Assembly (NCBI GenBank): GCA_022393335.1
Contig: JAJEKB010021035.1
Span: 19,620 to 83,619, forward strand
DNA: 64,000 nt
From: Macrotrachela quadricornifera
Taxonomy: Eukaryota; Rotifera; Eurotatoria; Philodinida; Philodinidae
Direction of reading: 5' to 3'
In this document: positions 24,199 to 35,647 of the stretch, in pieces
How the letters are laid out: every line of letters starts with the position of its first letter
Position numbering within the stretch: the first letter of the stretch is position 1
Made by a program: the position numbers and the translations under genes
Notes under the pieces: generated by a model
What the model was told of the DNA's origin: nothing
What the model saw: the letters and a program-made list of their open reading frames with translations, nothing else
Databases searched by the model: none

Positions 24199-25034
24199 TT
24201 ATGAAAATGTTTGTCCACATGATGAACAAAATTTTCCCGGAGAATTTTGTCTTGTCATTCCACATCGTGAACAAAATCCTGCTGTAGATTGACCATAATA
24301 TGGTGGTGGAGGAGGAGGCATATTATTTTGTTGTGGAAAATATGATGGTGATGGTGCACGTTGATTAAATTGATTTGGTACATTTCCACCTCTTAATCCA
24401 ACAGAATTTCCAATTTCAATAATTAACTACAATAAAAATAAAATATTCATTTATTAACATCTCTGAAATATTTACTGTATAATGTACTACAGTTCTTCTA
24501 TTACGTCCATATCCAACTCGAGATCTAGAAGCATTTAATCTCCAACTACATGGTGTTGGTGATCTTGTTGAATATTTCATTGATTCATTAGCAACAGCTT
24601 GATACATTTTCTTTGTACGTCGTGTTTGTATACAACAACATCCAAAAATAATTACTAACATTGATAAAAAAAAGACTCCAAGTCCGACACCAACTAATAC
24701 TGGAAATCCAGATGAACGAGAAGTTACAGCTGTTACTCCACCAACAATAAATAATACTATACCACCAATTAAACATATAATAAAAATAATACCAACAATA
24801 ATTAATGGTTTTCTTGAAGACATTATTTCATTTATATTTTTAATTGATTCTTGAAATTCATCTTGTCTTATTATTCCATTTAAATGAATAGGATATGTTG
24901 AATCAAATTCAGATTTTAAACATCCAGCTTAAATATAAAAAGTATTATATTAAAAAAAAAATATATATATTCATCTACTTACTTTGTATTAATGATATTG
25001 TAACTGAATTCGGATTTATAGGAGCAACAAACAT
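24199..25034 (-). CDS. small two-helix membrane protein with C-terminal zinc ribbon
   Basis: Three-exon minus-strand gene: 25034-24983, 24927-24476 and 24426-24199, with GT-AG introns of 55 bp (24928-24982) and 49 bp (24427-24475). The joined frame is uninterrupted and gives 243 aa. The N-terminal soluble part (about 1-52) contains GCLKSEFDSTYP...GIIRQDEFQESI, reminiscent of the Erf4/Golgin-A7-like fold found in palmitoyltransferase partners and related membrane proteins. Two hydrophobic segments follow (about 60-80 and 90-115), the second ending in GCCC, which could be palmitoylated. Then come a basic Ser/Arg-rich stretch, a Pro-rich linker with a run of six prolines, and a closing zinc ribbon with two CxxC pairs (CSRCG and CSSCG). 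An endomembrane location is inferred. Function is unknown. Confidence 0.85.
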
Positions 25035-26234
25035 TTTCTTTTTTTTATATAAATATAAAACTAAAAAATAATAAAATAAAATTTTTAAATTTTATAATAT
25101 AGTAAATAACTTTACTAACACAATTATTATATCAAAAGAAAAAGCAAATAAATTACATGAATTCATTTTTCGTTTACTTTTATATATACTTAATAGAGAT
25201 GTATATTACTCATATTTTAAATTGTACACCTTAACAACGGTACAAACATACAGAACACGAAAAAATGATGACGTATATACAATTATAAAATAGATATTTT
25301 TCAAATAATTTAAATCATATATGTGCGTAAGATCTATATTGATTATAAATTATAATCAACTATTGAATTAGTAATGTTAACTGAAAAAAATATTCACTAA
25401 ATTTTCTTTGACCTTCTATTAGTATAAAGAAAAAAAAAAAGAAGAAATATTTATCGTTCTTTTTTTCTTTAACAGAATAGAAAGACGAGAATATTTTTAT
25501 ATCGTGTTTCATTAACTGTAAATTTATTCTTAAGAATAAATTTATTTAAAAAGAAAAATAGACGTTCACCTACGACGATGTATATAGCTCTTATTGAATA
25601 GTTCCGATTATTAAAAATAGACGAATAGAAATAAATTGAAAAAAAAAAATTATTTTTTTTTCATTGTTGTTTTAGCAACGATCATTACCTATTAAAAATC
25701 GATCAAGTATCGTACTCACTATTTTAATATATTATATCATACTTTGTCAAAATTCTGACGTTCTTATCATTTATTTATTTTGATTTTATCAAAACATTTT
25801 TTTTATGATGAAGCTTTGTGTTAGAAAGATACATTATAAAATAAACAGATGACTCAATTTATGATATCAGATCGATTGCCTTTTTGCATCTGTTTATCTA
25901 TCTCAGTATACAAAAAAATGAAAAATAAGTATCTTCATTTTGGTAATTATTCTACTTGTCATTTACCATTGATTAGTTAGAAGAGAAAAAGTGATAACAC
26001 TTTTTCAAAAAATAATGGAATAATAGAACGTAAAAATTGTTCAATTAACACGCAAATAATGTGTTAAAATCTAGTTCCACTGTTTATTATTTTATCGGAA
26101 AGGTCAATTAATGAGCTGTAAATATGTTCAAGACTCAAAAGAAATAATTACATTCATCTCCTTGATTGACATTTAAAAAAAAAGTGATACCATACCTGAA
26201 AAAATATTTTCTTGTGTTGTATTTAACATTACTA
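25035..26234. other. intergenic, divergent promoter region
   Basis: AT-rich spacer between the minus-strand small membrane protein and the plus-strand LamG gene; both promoters should lie here. An extra 5' exon of the LamG gene could sit near 26100-26200, because a basic stretch (KKKVIPYLKK) is read in frame just before the first ATG. Confidence 0.45.
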
Positions 26235-28091
26235 ATGTTGATATTATCGTTATTACTATTAGTTTTAGTACATATCAGTACAAATATTCAAATTGGTATA
26301 ATTCGAAATGCTTGGTGGGATCAAGCAACAACAAATATTCAACATAAAATTAATTCATGTGATCAATGTATATGCAATATGCTTACTTCATTCTCGAATA
26401 TACTTGGATTCAATTGTATGATGGATAATCGAACATGTTATCTATTCACTAATTATTCAATCAACTCATTGATGAGAATATCTACTACTACTAATAATAA
26501 TAATATGTTCTATTTTCTTGTTTCACCATTTATGTCCATATCTTCATCATTGGCTTCGACCACAAATAAACCACAAATTAGTAAGATAAAACGTATGAAA
26601 GAGATTATTTGAACTATTGGATTGTGTCGAAAAGAATTTATTTTTGTATATATAAAAATCGGATAGAATGTTTTGATCGAGTTTGAGATAAATAATTAGT
26701 AAGTGAATTATCGGTTTTTTGAGAATCAAGATTGTTCATATAAATTATCGAAAACAGTGCTTATATGACTATGAAAAGTTGATAAATACATAATTTATAT
26801 CCTCTGGTTTTTTTCAATTCTAGCGACAGAAAGTATATCTTTCACACATATTTTATGGCCTTTTGACAACAATACGCGTGATATTTACAACGTTTATAAT
26901 GGTGTAATTATGAATAATGCATCCTATTCATCTCCAGGTATTACTGGTTATGGTTCATCTCTTTCTCTTCAATCTAATTTGTATCAATATGTAAACATTT
27001 CATCATCAACACTCGATTTAAGCAATTCAAGTTTTACGTTCGAATTATGGTTAAATGCTAATTCTTTAAATCTATCATATTTTTATGGTCTTATTGGACA
27101 ATGTACATCTTCTTCAGCTAATATGTGTCTTCATATAGCAATTCGTGATCGTCAAGCATTTCTTGGTTTTTTTCAAAATGATTGTGTAGGTAAAACAATA
27201 TTGAATAGTTCTACATGGTATCATATTGCATTTGTTTATTCATATGAATTACGTCGACAAATGATATATGTTAATGGATTTATTGATGGTGAAAAATATA
27301 CAGCTGATCCTTTTCAAGGTTTAAGTAAAACACCATTAACAATTGGTGTGATAATTCCTGCTGAAGGAAGATGGTCATTTGATGGAAAAATTGATCAAGT
27401 ATCTTTTATTAATCGTGCAAAGAATAATATTGAAATTTTAGATGATGCAACTTTACTTGTTCATTATACATTTGATTCAAATTTAATTGATTCAGGTTCA
27501 ATGAAAATCAATGGAACAGGTACTAATATTTCATTTATAAATCAAGCATTTGAATTTAAACTTAATCCTTCCAATGTTCAATTTACGGGTTTTATTCTAC
27601 TTAGTACTTATAATTGGGTATATTCAATTGCTTTTTGGATCTATCCATATTCAATAACAAGTGGTTCTCTTGTCTATTTTTGGACGATAACAAATTCATC
27701 TTCTTGGTGTTTGCCATTACTTGGTCTTTCGACATCAGGATCAATCATTGCTCAACAATACAATGGCACAAATGTTATTAGTATTAAAAGTGAAATTATT
27801 CCAAATGCAACATGGACACATATAGTTTGTACCTATTCATTTAATAATGGGTTGCAATTGTACATTAATGGTATATTAGTAGCTGCATCGATTCCTTTCT
27901 CATACACAGCTATGTCACAATATGGTTCTATAACATTAGGTCTAGACCCTTCTATATCATCATCAGGACTTGGATGTGATTGGCAACCAAATTCAATTGC
28001 TAAAGCTCAATATTATGGATTAATCGATGAATTTTACTTATATTCTCGTCAATTGAATATTAACGAAATACAAAAGCTTGCCATTCGTTAA
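26235..28091 (+). CDS. type II membrane protein with two LamG-like (concanavalin-fold) domains
   Basis: Two exons, 26235-26580 and 26824-28091, with a 243-bp GT-AG intron; the joined frame gives 537 aa. A hydrophobic anchor lies at the N-terminus. The codons immediately upstream of ATG 26235 are open and basic, so the true start may lie in an undetected 5' exon. A short Cys-containing stalk (CDQCIC, NRTC) follows. Then come two LamG-like jelly-roll domains, about 184-321 and 374-527. Both show the family pattern: an FELW/IAFW strand, WxHI(A/V), a YxNG strand and a closing (I/L)DEx(Y/S) strand. The family binds glycans or proteins outside the cell. Exon 2 has several NxS/T glycosylation sites. 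AATAAA lies just after the stop. Ligand unknown. Confidence 0.85.
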
Positions 28092-28531
28092 ATTAAATAA
28101 TAAAACATCTTTATTTTCTTTGGATAGATGTTGTATGCGTTATATTTAATATTTTATTTTATTCAATACTTGCCATAATAAATATTGTTCAAATAATAAG
28201 AATGATTACAATTCCGATAGTTTGTTGTAGATATTTTCAGCCTGAGTATTATTACGACCAGTGTAAGTTGAATATCTCAAGAACTAGGGAGAAGTTGAAA
28301 CTTCAGATCTATAGATTTGAATTTGAATTTTCATAATAGTTGTGTATATTATTGATCAATCAAATCATTGAATAGAAAAATTTATAATACAATTCCTAAA
28401 ATCATTCTACTCAGCAGATCAGTATTTATATTCTATGAAATCTTAAATCAATAACATTGATATAATAATCATAATATTTTTTAAATAATATTGAAAATAA
28501 ATCTCATTTTATGAGTGTTTTAGATAATGAT
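28092..28531. other. convergent intergenic region
   Basis: 440 bp between the 3' ends of two convergent genes. It holds the LamG polyadenylation signal (AATAAAAC just after the stop) and nothing else recognised. Confidence 0.6.
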
Positions 28532-31500
28532 CTAGGTATTCCTTTCTGACAATTCCGTATGTATTTCTTGTCGTACAATATATCCATCATGAATAAGTTT
28601 AGTGATGTAATTCTTAACAAATTCGTCTATGCGTATTTCGAGGATTGCTGGTATGGGTTCATCACAAGAAAACTGATTATTAGCAATTGTAGTCACCATG
28701 GAATGATGATTGATATTATGTATCGTTGTTGAATGAGGCAATTGGTGAGCATCGTTGTTTGTCTGTCGTAATATTAAAAAGCAAAGACATACATGAGAAT
28801 AAATATTTGATGAAAGATAGATAAACTTACATAGTTTTTATTATTATCTAATTCAAATTGAGATTTGCACTTTCGACGTGATGTCTGAATTAGAATATTA
28901 CCAAGTTTAAACAAAGGTTGACAGCACATTTTATAAAAGAGAAAGATCAATGTAAATATTTCAATAATTAATGAAATGAAAAGAAGAGTATGAAAAGATA
29001 ACGCTGCAACACGAATGATTGGTTTCTGATTATTTTGAAGAAAATAAGATTCTTCAGTTAATTCAATAATGATAGTAGTTCGATCTGAAATATATCGCAT
29101 ATATTGACCATTTTGTTCAAAGAATAATTTATCTGAAAGTATATCATTAGTCATTGTCGATGCCCATCGTCCATCATACTGAACATTTTCGCCAATTGAC
29201 AATGGTTTTGTAACATTAACAACTTTAATAAGTTTAATAGTAAAATCAGTTGATAAACCAATTGTTTGATTTGGTGTATAGAAGAGTGTGCATACATCAA
29301 GTTTATGTAGAATATTTACTTTATCTTTAATATTCGGTGGACCATGAAGACAAAATCGGAGAGCACTAATAAAATAAGGTCCAATGATATCGATTTGTAC
29401 AGTTGTTTTATGAGCAGGTAGATTAAAACTGAAATATCTAGTAATATTATTTAAAGAACGTGTACAATTTTCAATCGGTATTGAAATTGGAAGAAGAGAT
29501 CGTCTATTCTGTTGAACTCGAATATCTCTACATTGTATTGGACTATTAATCAAATCTATAGACAGACTAAATGGTTGTGAATCAAGCATATCAAAAATAG
29601 ACCAACGTGATCCATCAGGATTTGGAAGAGGAAGTTGAAGACCATTATCAAAATTCGAATTATATTGATCAAATTGACATGAAGCACGATCATGAGACAT
29701 TTCAATAGGATACAAATTAATATATATAACAGCAAACCAACAAGTAAAGCCTATTAGAACGATAACAACAAATGAAGCAAGACCAGTAATCCATCGTTCA
29801 CCTTCAGATATTACATCTAAATGTTTGAAAAAAATTTTCGCTCGTTTTCGATGAAAACCTAATGATGATAGACCACGACGTTCACAAATTTTGAGAAGAC
29901 ACATAATAAACCAGACAATAAAACAAACTACAATAACCAAAATCGTCCAAAAAAGTGGTGAAAAACGGATACATTGAATATTATTACTAAATGAAAAAAA
30001 ATTGAGAAGTAATAAATCATCAAAATTATCTGTATCAGGCGAATCAGGATAAGCAAAAGTTTGAATATATGATGGAAGATCATCAAGATCAATATCGTCC
30101 GTAGCGCCAAGAGGACAAAAAGAGGTTTGCTTACAAGGATAACATTCCGTAACAAGAATAGTATCATTTCTATGATTTTTCGTCTGTGTTGGACAAACAG
30201 TACATGGACCAATACCTGCTTTATTCTTATATGTTCCACTTACACAAAAATCTGGTTGAAACACGTATGTAAAAAGATCTTGACGAAAGGTTCGTAGAAC
30301 AGCATTTTGACCAGGTCCAACTGTCGGAATATAAAGCAGCCAGTCTGTATCGGTTAATATTAATAAATTATTGAATCGTGAAAGAATTTGAATAAAACCA
30401 GGCTTGTAGGAGTTCAAATAATTGCCTAACGTTTGTTGATTATTTGGCAAGACAAAATCAGGTATAGCATCAATGAATCTGCTAACATACGAAATATTCG
30501 AATAAACACGCACTTCAGATGTTGACCAGACTTGATTTTTTGATATTTCAACTAGGACAGCTAGTGTTCCTTGATCATCTAGCCAAGCCACTGAACGTCC
30601 ATATCCAACGAGTCCACTTGAAATACTTGCATATAGACCATCTAGATTCACAATAAAATCTATTTCATCATTAGTATCTTCTTGAAAATATTCAAAGATT
30701 TGAATGAGTACTACTGTATTTAAACGAGGTATACCAATAGCCGCAAGAAGACCTGATGGATCAAAGGACACTGATAGATCATATTCTCGATTATATGTCA
30801 AAGTTTCAACTGTTGATACAGTATCACCTTCGAGTTGAGATGATGAAAAAAATCGAAATGGTTGAAGTTGTACAAGAAATACTCGAGATTCACTTCGAGA
30901 TTTAGCGAACCAAAAAGGAATATAGCCTGCTACAAGTGCCCATTCATTAGTTAAATCAAATGCTCGCACTGTTAATTGCACATTATTCCAAAATGTACCA
31001 TTTGTTGTTTCAATGAATTGATCAATTAAATTTGTTGATAAATCATAGGAAAGAATAAATGAATCGGCAAATACATACGCATATTTTTCTTGTGGATCAA
31101 TCTTAATTGACATATACTCTTGATGACCTTTATTCCAGACGATTGTATCCTGTACTTCTGGCCAAAGAATATCGCCACAATATTTTGAATTGACATTAAT
31201 TACACTTAACACAGCTTCTTTTGATGTAGTATTCTCAGCAATTTGTACAAATGAAACGGTATAATTATCATGCATTGTTATTGCTGCTAAACTATAAACG
31301 TAAAATTCTGAATACATATATGAACAACCACAATCTGCTTCGTTGTATCCTGACAGAAGATGTATAAAATAAAATTGATAAGCATCGAGAGTATAGACAG
31401 TAAAATTATCATTAGCTGACATTTTTAAACCATGTGCATCAGATTTTAAACTAGAAGCTTTAGCATTTACATTAGAAGAGCAATATACTCTTGTATTTGC

Positions 31501-31536
31501 CAAAAAAATAAGTAGATAAATAAATTCTCGTTTCAT
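28532..31536 (-). CDS. large three-helix membrane protein with Cys-rich ectodomain
   Basis: Two exons, 31536-28831 and 28762-28532, joined across a 68-bp phase-0 GT-AG intron; 978 aa. A signal peptide ends about residue 19. The ectodomain to about 425 has repeated short strands and looks like a propeller (AYVFADS, WALVAGY, LAAIGIPRLN); this is inference. A Cys-rich patch (about 429-477) with GTYKNKAGIGPCTVCP resembles the GCC2/GCC3 or ephrin-receptor-like motif. Helices lie near 524-547, 583-606 and 844-870, with a second glycosylated extracellular loop between helices 2 and 3. Exon 2 supplies a polar cytoplasmic tail with no motif I recognise. The same outline occurs in uncharacterised animal and protist proteins. 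Role unknown; a surface receptor is possible. Confidence 0.8.
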
Positions 31537-32218
31537 ATCAATTGTTTATTGTATAACTTGATCTATAATATTATTCTAGAATTGTCATTCTTTACTGCAT
31601 CGACCTACTTACCTGTTCTTACAAGATTTCATTTTTTATACAATATATATACAGCGAAGAATGAATGTAGATGAATTATTATATTTAGTTAATTGAGTAG
31701 GACATGAAGAAGTAGGCCATATTTTCTATCAATAAACGTTCTCGCATATAATTATTTGGCAGTGTACGAATGGTAACTATATCAGTAATTCTTCCCACGA
31801 TTACCTACATGAATATTTCTTTTGAATTTAATACATAATAATATTTGACAGAAATTGCTCTTAGTTTTGAGCTGAGATTGAAATGTAATGTTAAAAGACA
31901 ATGTCAGAATAGTTATCCGTCTTTTATACTCCGATTCATATTTTTTTCTATAGATTGTTTCAATTCATTACTTCTATGACCACGATGAAGAATTATATAA
32001 AAAGAACTTATAATCACGATATTTTTTCTACAGTATTTTGGCTTGATTTTAATGAAATTGTCCTTTCACACTTTTTTTTAAACCATTAATTCTATTTCAA
32101 AAAGCAACAACTGCTTGTTATTATAAATAATTATTCATTTTATATACAACTATGCTTACTTCTTTACTAAGTATTCACTTTGTTACAAAAGAAATGAATC
32201 ATCACAGCGTCATCCTCA
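31537..32218. other. intergenic, no gene seen
   Basis: AT-rich spacer holding the promoter of the minus-strand three-helix gene. No receptor exon could be found here, although the remnant at 33886 would require upstream sequence. Confidence 0.5.
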
Positions 32219-33884
32219 CCAGAGATGTCGCTGACAGGTTTTTTTTTTGACCCGACCCGTCTATGTTCAAACCCGGCCCATTTGACGGGTTGATTGATTT
32301 TTTTTTGACCCGTGACCCGGCCCACAGGCTGATCTCTGGCGGGTTACCCGCAGGTTAATACAAATTTTATTAGTAGTTATTTGATGATAATCCTTTTAGT
32401 TTATTAACATATTTGTTTTCCTGATATTTCGTAAAACTGAGTCGTTTATAAATAGATTATTACTCTTTCCTCTATACATATACATACATACCCAGATGGA
32501 CTAATCCAAGAGTCGGATCCGATCGGATCCTATATTGAATTCGATAGTTTCTGACAGTCGGATCTGATAAATGTTAAAGACCAAACTTAAGTAGTACTTA
32601 AATCACTGCTAAAAAAATTTGCAACAACTGACACTTTCCCGACTGAATCCAACGCAATTCCGTCACCAGGAATCCTGTAGGGTTCTGTCGAATGTTTGGT
32701 TTCTACAGGATCCGATCGGATGTAACATCGGAATTGTTCACCTAGATATTGCAAAATTTAAATCAAATTTACCCAAGTCGAAATATCTGATGTATGACCT
32801 TACGCGAATCATACATCTGATCATATTTGATCCGATATGATCAAACGAAAAATCTTACAAGAAGCCGTAGTCTCTGAAATCTTACAGTAAGTCGTGCTAT
32901 AAGACCTATGAACGATCTTACTCTTAGATACGATCCTTTAAGAACCTTACACTAGTTTCTTGCGCAAAAGTAAGATCTCATAGTATGACTTAGTGTAAGA
33001 CTTCAAAGACTACGATTGTTCGTACGGCTTCATCTGATCTAATAGAATCTGATGTCTGGCTTTTTGACCTGAATAAGTTAATAACAATCAATTCAAAGTA
33101 TATGCCCATACATATACTACAAATACAGGATACAAGATCAGGATGATAACGACGAAGAGAGCGTCGATATAATCCACCATATCTAACATCAAACTGGAAG
33201 AAAAAGACGGATATATATACGTGTTCATACCTCAAAACAATTGGATGAATAAATAGATGAAAGATGAGCTAGCGGGCTTGAACAAAAGACGACAAATCGG
33301 AAAGAACGAAAGAAATGTAATAAAAACAACTAAAATAGCAGGGAAACGAAAGAATAGAATCAAAAAGTACTAGAAATATATGCAGAATGAAAAATCCAAA
33401 ATGAAAAGAAGTGACGAGCGAAATTTTTGTAAACGGGTCAACCCGCGGGTTATGCATGAAGTGATAAACCCGTAACTTTTGTAAATGTTCGACCCGTAAC
33501 CCGTCGGTGGTCCAACCCGCGGGCGGGTCGGGCAGGGACGTAGCCAGAAGGGGGTTGGGGGGATTGATTCCCCCCCCTGGATTTTTGTTTTTTTGTTATG
33601 AAATCTGATAATTTCAAGCTTTGAACACATTTACAGATAGTTGCAACTAATAATTCTCTCATTTCTGTCAATAGCCATGCTATTTCATCAGTTTTTCATT
33701 GTACAATAAAAAAATTGTCTGTGAACAGAAAATGAGTTCGTTTCATTTTTCATCATACGGAAAGAAAGATAGTTGAAAACATCTTTCTTTGGCAAAAAAA
33801 AACCCGATCCCCCCCCCCCTGAAAAAAATCCTGGCTACGTGCCTGGGGTCGGGTCAAAACGGGTCGACCCACCGACATCTCTGG
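32219..33884. mobile_element. GACCCG/CGGGTC-rich non-autonomous element (~1.67 kb)
   Basis: Perfect 12-bp inverted termini: CCAGAGATGTCG at 32219 and CGACATCTCTGG ending at 33884. Just inside both ends are dense degenerate copies of GACCCG or CGGGTC (about 32251-32360 and 33430-33535, resuming at 33846-33870). The centre includes another palindromic patch around GGATCCGATCGGATCC (32516-32530). There is no transposase. If the end is read as CAGAGATG, it resembles hAT termini, but no clear 8-bp duplication is present. A smaller hAT MITE is inserted inside, and the right end abuts a truncated receptor gene. Confidence 0.7.
33533..33845. mobile_element. hAT-type MITE (313 bp) nested in the GACCCG element
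   Basis: Ends are CAGGGACGTAGCCAG and, inverted, CAGGCACGTAGCCAG (14 of 15 match). An exact 8-bp direct repeat, GGGTCGGG, lies at 33525-33532 and 33846-33853. Poly-C/G stretches sit just inside both ends. The ACGTAGCCAG terminus with CAG start and 8-bp duplication fits hAT. Because the duplication copies the surrounding GACCCG element, this insertion is the younger of the two. Non-coding. Confidence 0.87.
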
Positions 33885-33885
33885 C

Positions 33886-34047
33886 GTGAATACGTCGGAA
33901 TATTTATGGTTATATCTTAGTGCTTATTTCATTTCATTTACTCCATCGATCCTTATCTTCATGATCTTTGTCATGCCTTCGAACTTCTATATGAAAACTT
34001 TTAAAGAATCTATCACTAGTTGGCGACGACGAGTGCATCAACCATAA
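33886..34047 (+). pseudogene. 3' remnant of an LDLa/EGF-type seven-helix receptor
   Basis: 53 codons open to TAA at 34045. They encode the last transmembrane helix and basic tail of a receptor like the one at 2392-7179: YLSAYFISFTPSILIF here against FLLGYFISFIPSIITS there, followed by (M)PSxFYxK and a basic end. The upstream six helices and ectodomain are absent. The match begins two bases after the GACCCG element's right end, so the gene was truncated at or by that insertion. Confidence 0.8.
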
Positions 34048-35647
34048 ACCCTTTTTCCCAATTCTAAGAACAATTTAAAAACAAACATTATCATGTGCGA
34101 AGATCGGAATAACACTATCAGATTGAGTTTATTTATTGGCGCGAACTTACATAGTTTGAAGCTTTCAGTATTGAATAGTATCCTCCATATGCTGCTTCAT
34201 CATCAAATAGAATTCTTACAATCTAAAGAAGATAAAAATTCAGTTCCTGCTCGTTACTTGTACAGTGAAAAAATTATATTGACTAGTTCCTACAACCTCT
34301 CTAAATCCTTAACTTTGTGAATAATATCTCTCAAATATCAATCATCAGTCACACTCCCTCGGGAGTATGCGATGTTTGCAATTATTTTCTGTCGTCTTTG
34401 GTAGAATGAATCTATTGAGAAACATACAGATAATGCATTTGAGTGTATAAACTGACTGATACATTTCGTAATCGATATTCAAATTACTGTAAAGAATTGT
34501 GTGGTAGATTCGTTCGGCGAATTGTGTGCTCAGACTTTCTAACATTACTACAGCCAACTGTTGTCTTCATGTATCGGCCATTTCGAATGATTAATATTGT
34601 TCTAAATGCAATGAAACGGTACTATTGTCAGCACAACGTGAAAACTTCTTATTCTAGATCATAAATATCTGATAAGATAAAAAAAAACATACCAATATAC
34701 AAACACAATCTGTGAGTGTTCAAGCATTGACATCACAAGATTTTGTTTCGCCCATTAAGTCCGAGACACGAATTCTATAACCCTCCCCCTCTCTTCGCAA
34801 TAAAAGACCCATAGTCTTCTATTATGTTTTAGCATGCAAAGTTTTTAGAGAGGTCTTCTAATATGACTTTTTTATATAAAGGAACTAGCATCGTTATTAG
34901 GTTTTAGAAAGATAGAATAAGAATAGTTCCTCATGGTTATATTTCACATAGAGAACAAAAAGATAAAAATAATAAATAAACTACAATTAAATTTCATTTT
35001 CTAAGAAATTGATTTAAATTAAATTGTTTCAACAAGACTGAACAATAAATGAGCAAAAAAAATGACAAAAAAATTTAAGCGAAAATTTTTTACAGAACCC
35101 GGGTCTTCTATTATGGGGAGGGATTTAGTTTATATTCTCTTCGATTAACAAAGCATTGCATATAAAAATCTAAAGAATATATGACAAAGATATCTTGAAT
35201 TCTACGTATTCTTTTTGATTTTGCAAAGAAAAATATTTTTTTAACGTAAAGGATATTCGATGTTTGAATAGTATCAATATCAGAATAAACATAAGTTTTT
35301 ACTGTTGCTCTTATTTTTTGACTTGATCATTATTAAAATAGAATTTAAATAGATTTTGTTCTATTCTTTGTATTAATGTACATTTAAAAGATATGATTTT
35401 CGATTTTAATTTTAGTAGATTTTACAAACTATAAATCATAGAAAATTTTTGATTAATTTTTATTCAAAAAAAAAACAAAGATAAATCATGTTTTGACAAT
35501 GACAGACAAAGAGTATTACGTGACATATAAGCTATGGTGTCAGTTTCATGTTAAATATTATCTTAGGATATTTATTAAATCAATTACATCAAAAAAGAAA
35601 AGTAAAAAAACTTTTTGAATTGACATCCGCGTATTAGTAAGATAAAA
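34048..35647. other. gene-free stretch with a possible MITE
   Basis: No convincing exon. Similar inverted segments occur near 34775 (CTATAACCCTCCCC) and 35113-35127 (reverse complement CTAAATCCCTCCCC), each with an AGACCC box internal to it. This could be a ~350-bp element with diverged ends; no target duplication is clear. Confidence 0.4.

Noticed and set aside
34093..34664. Plus-strand frames after the receptor remnant as a further receptor exon
   Set aside because: No hydrophobic helix pattern, splice sites or similarity to the receptor family; composition is like the intergenic DNA.
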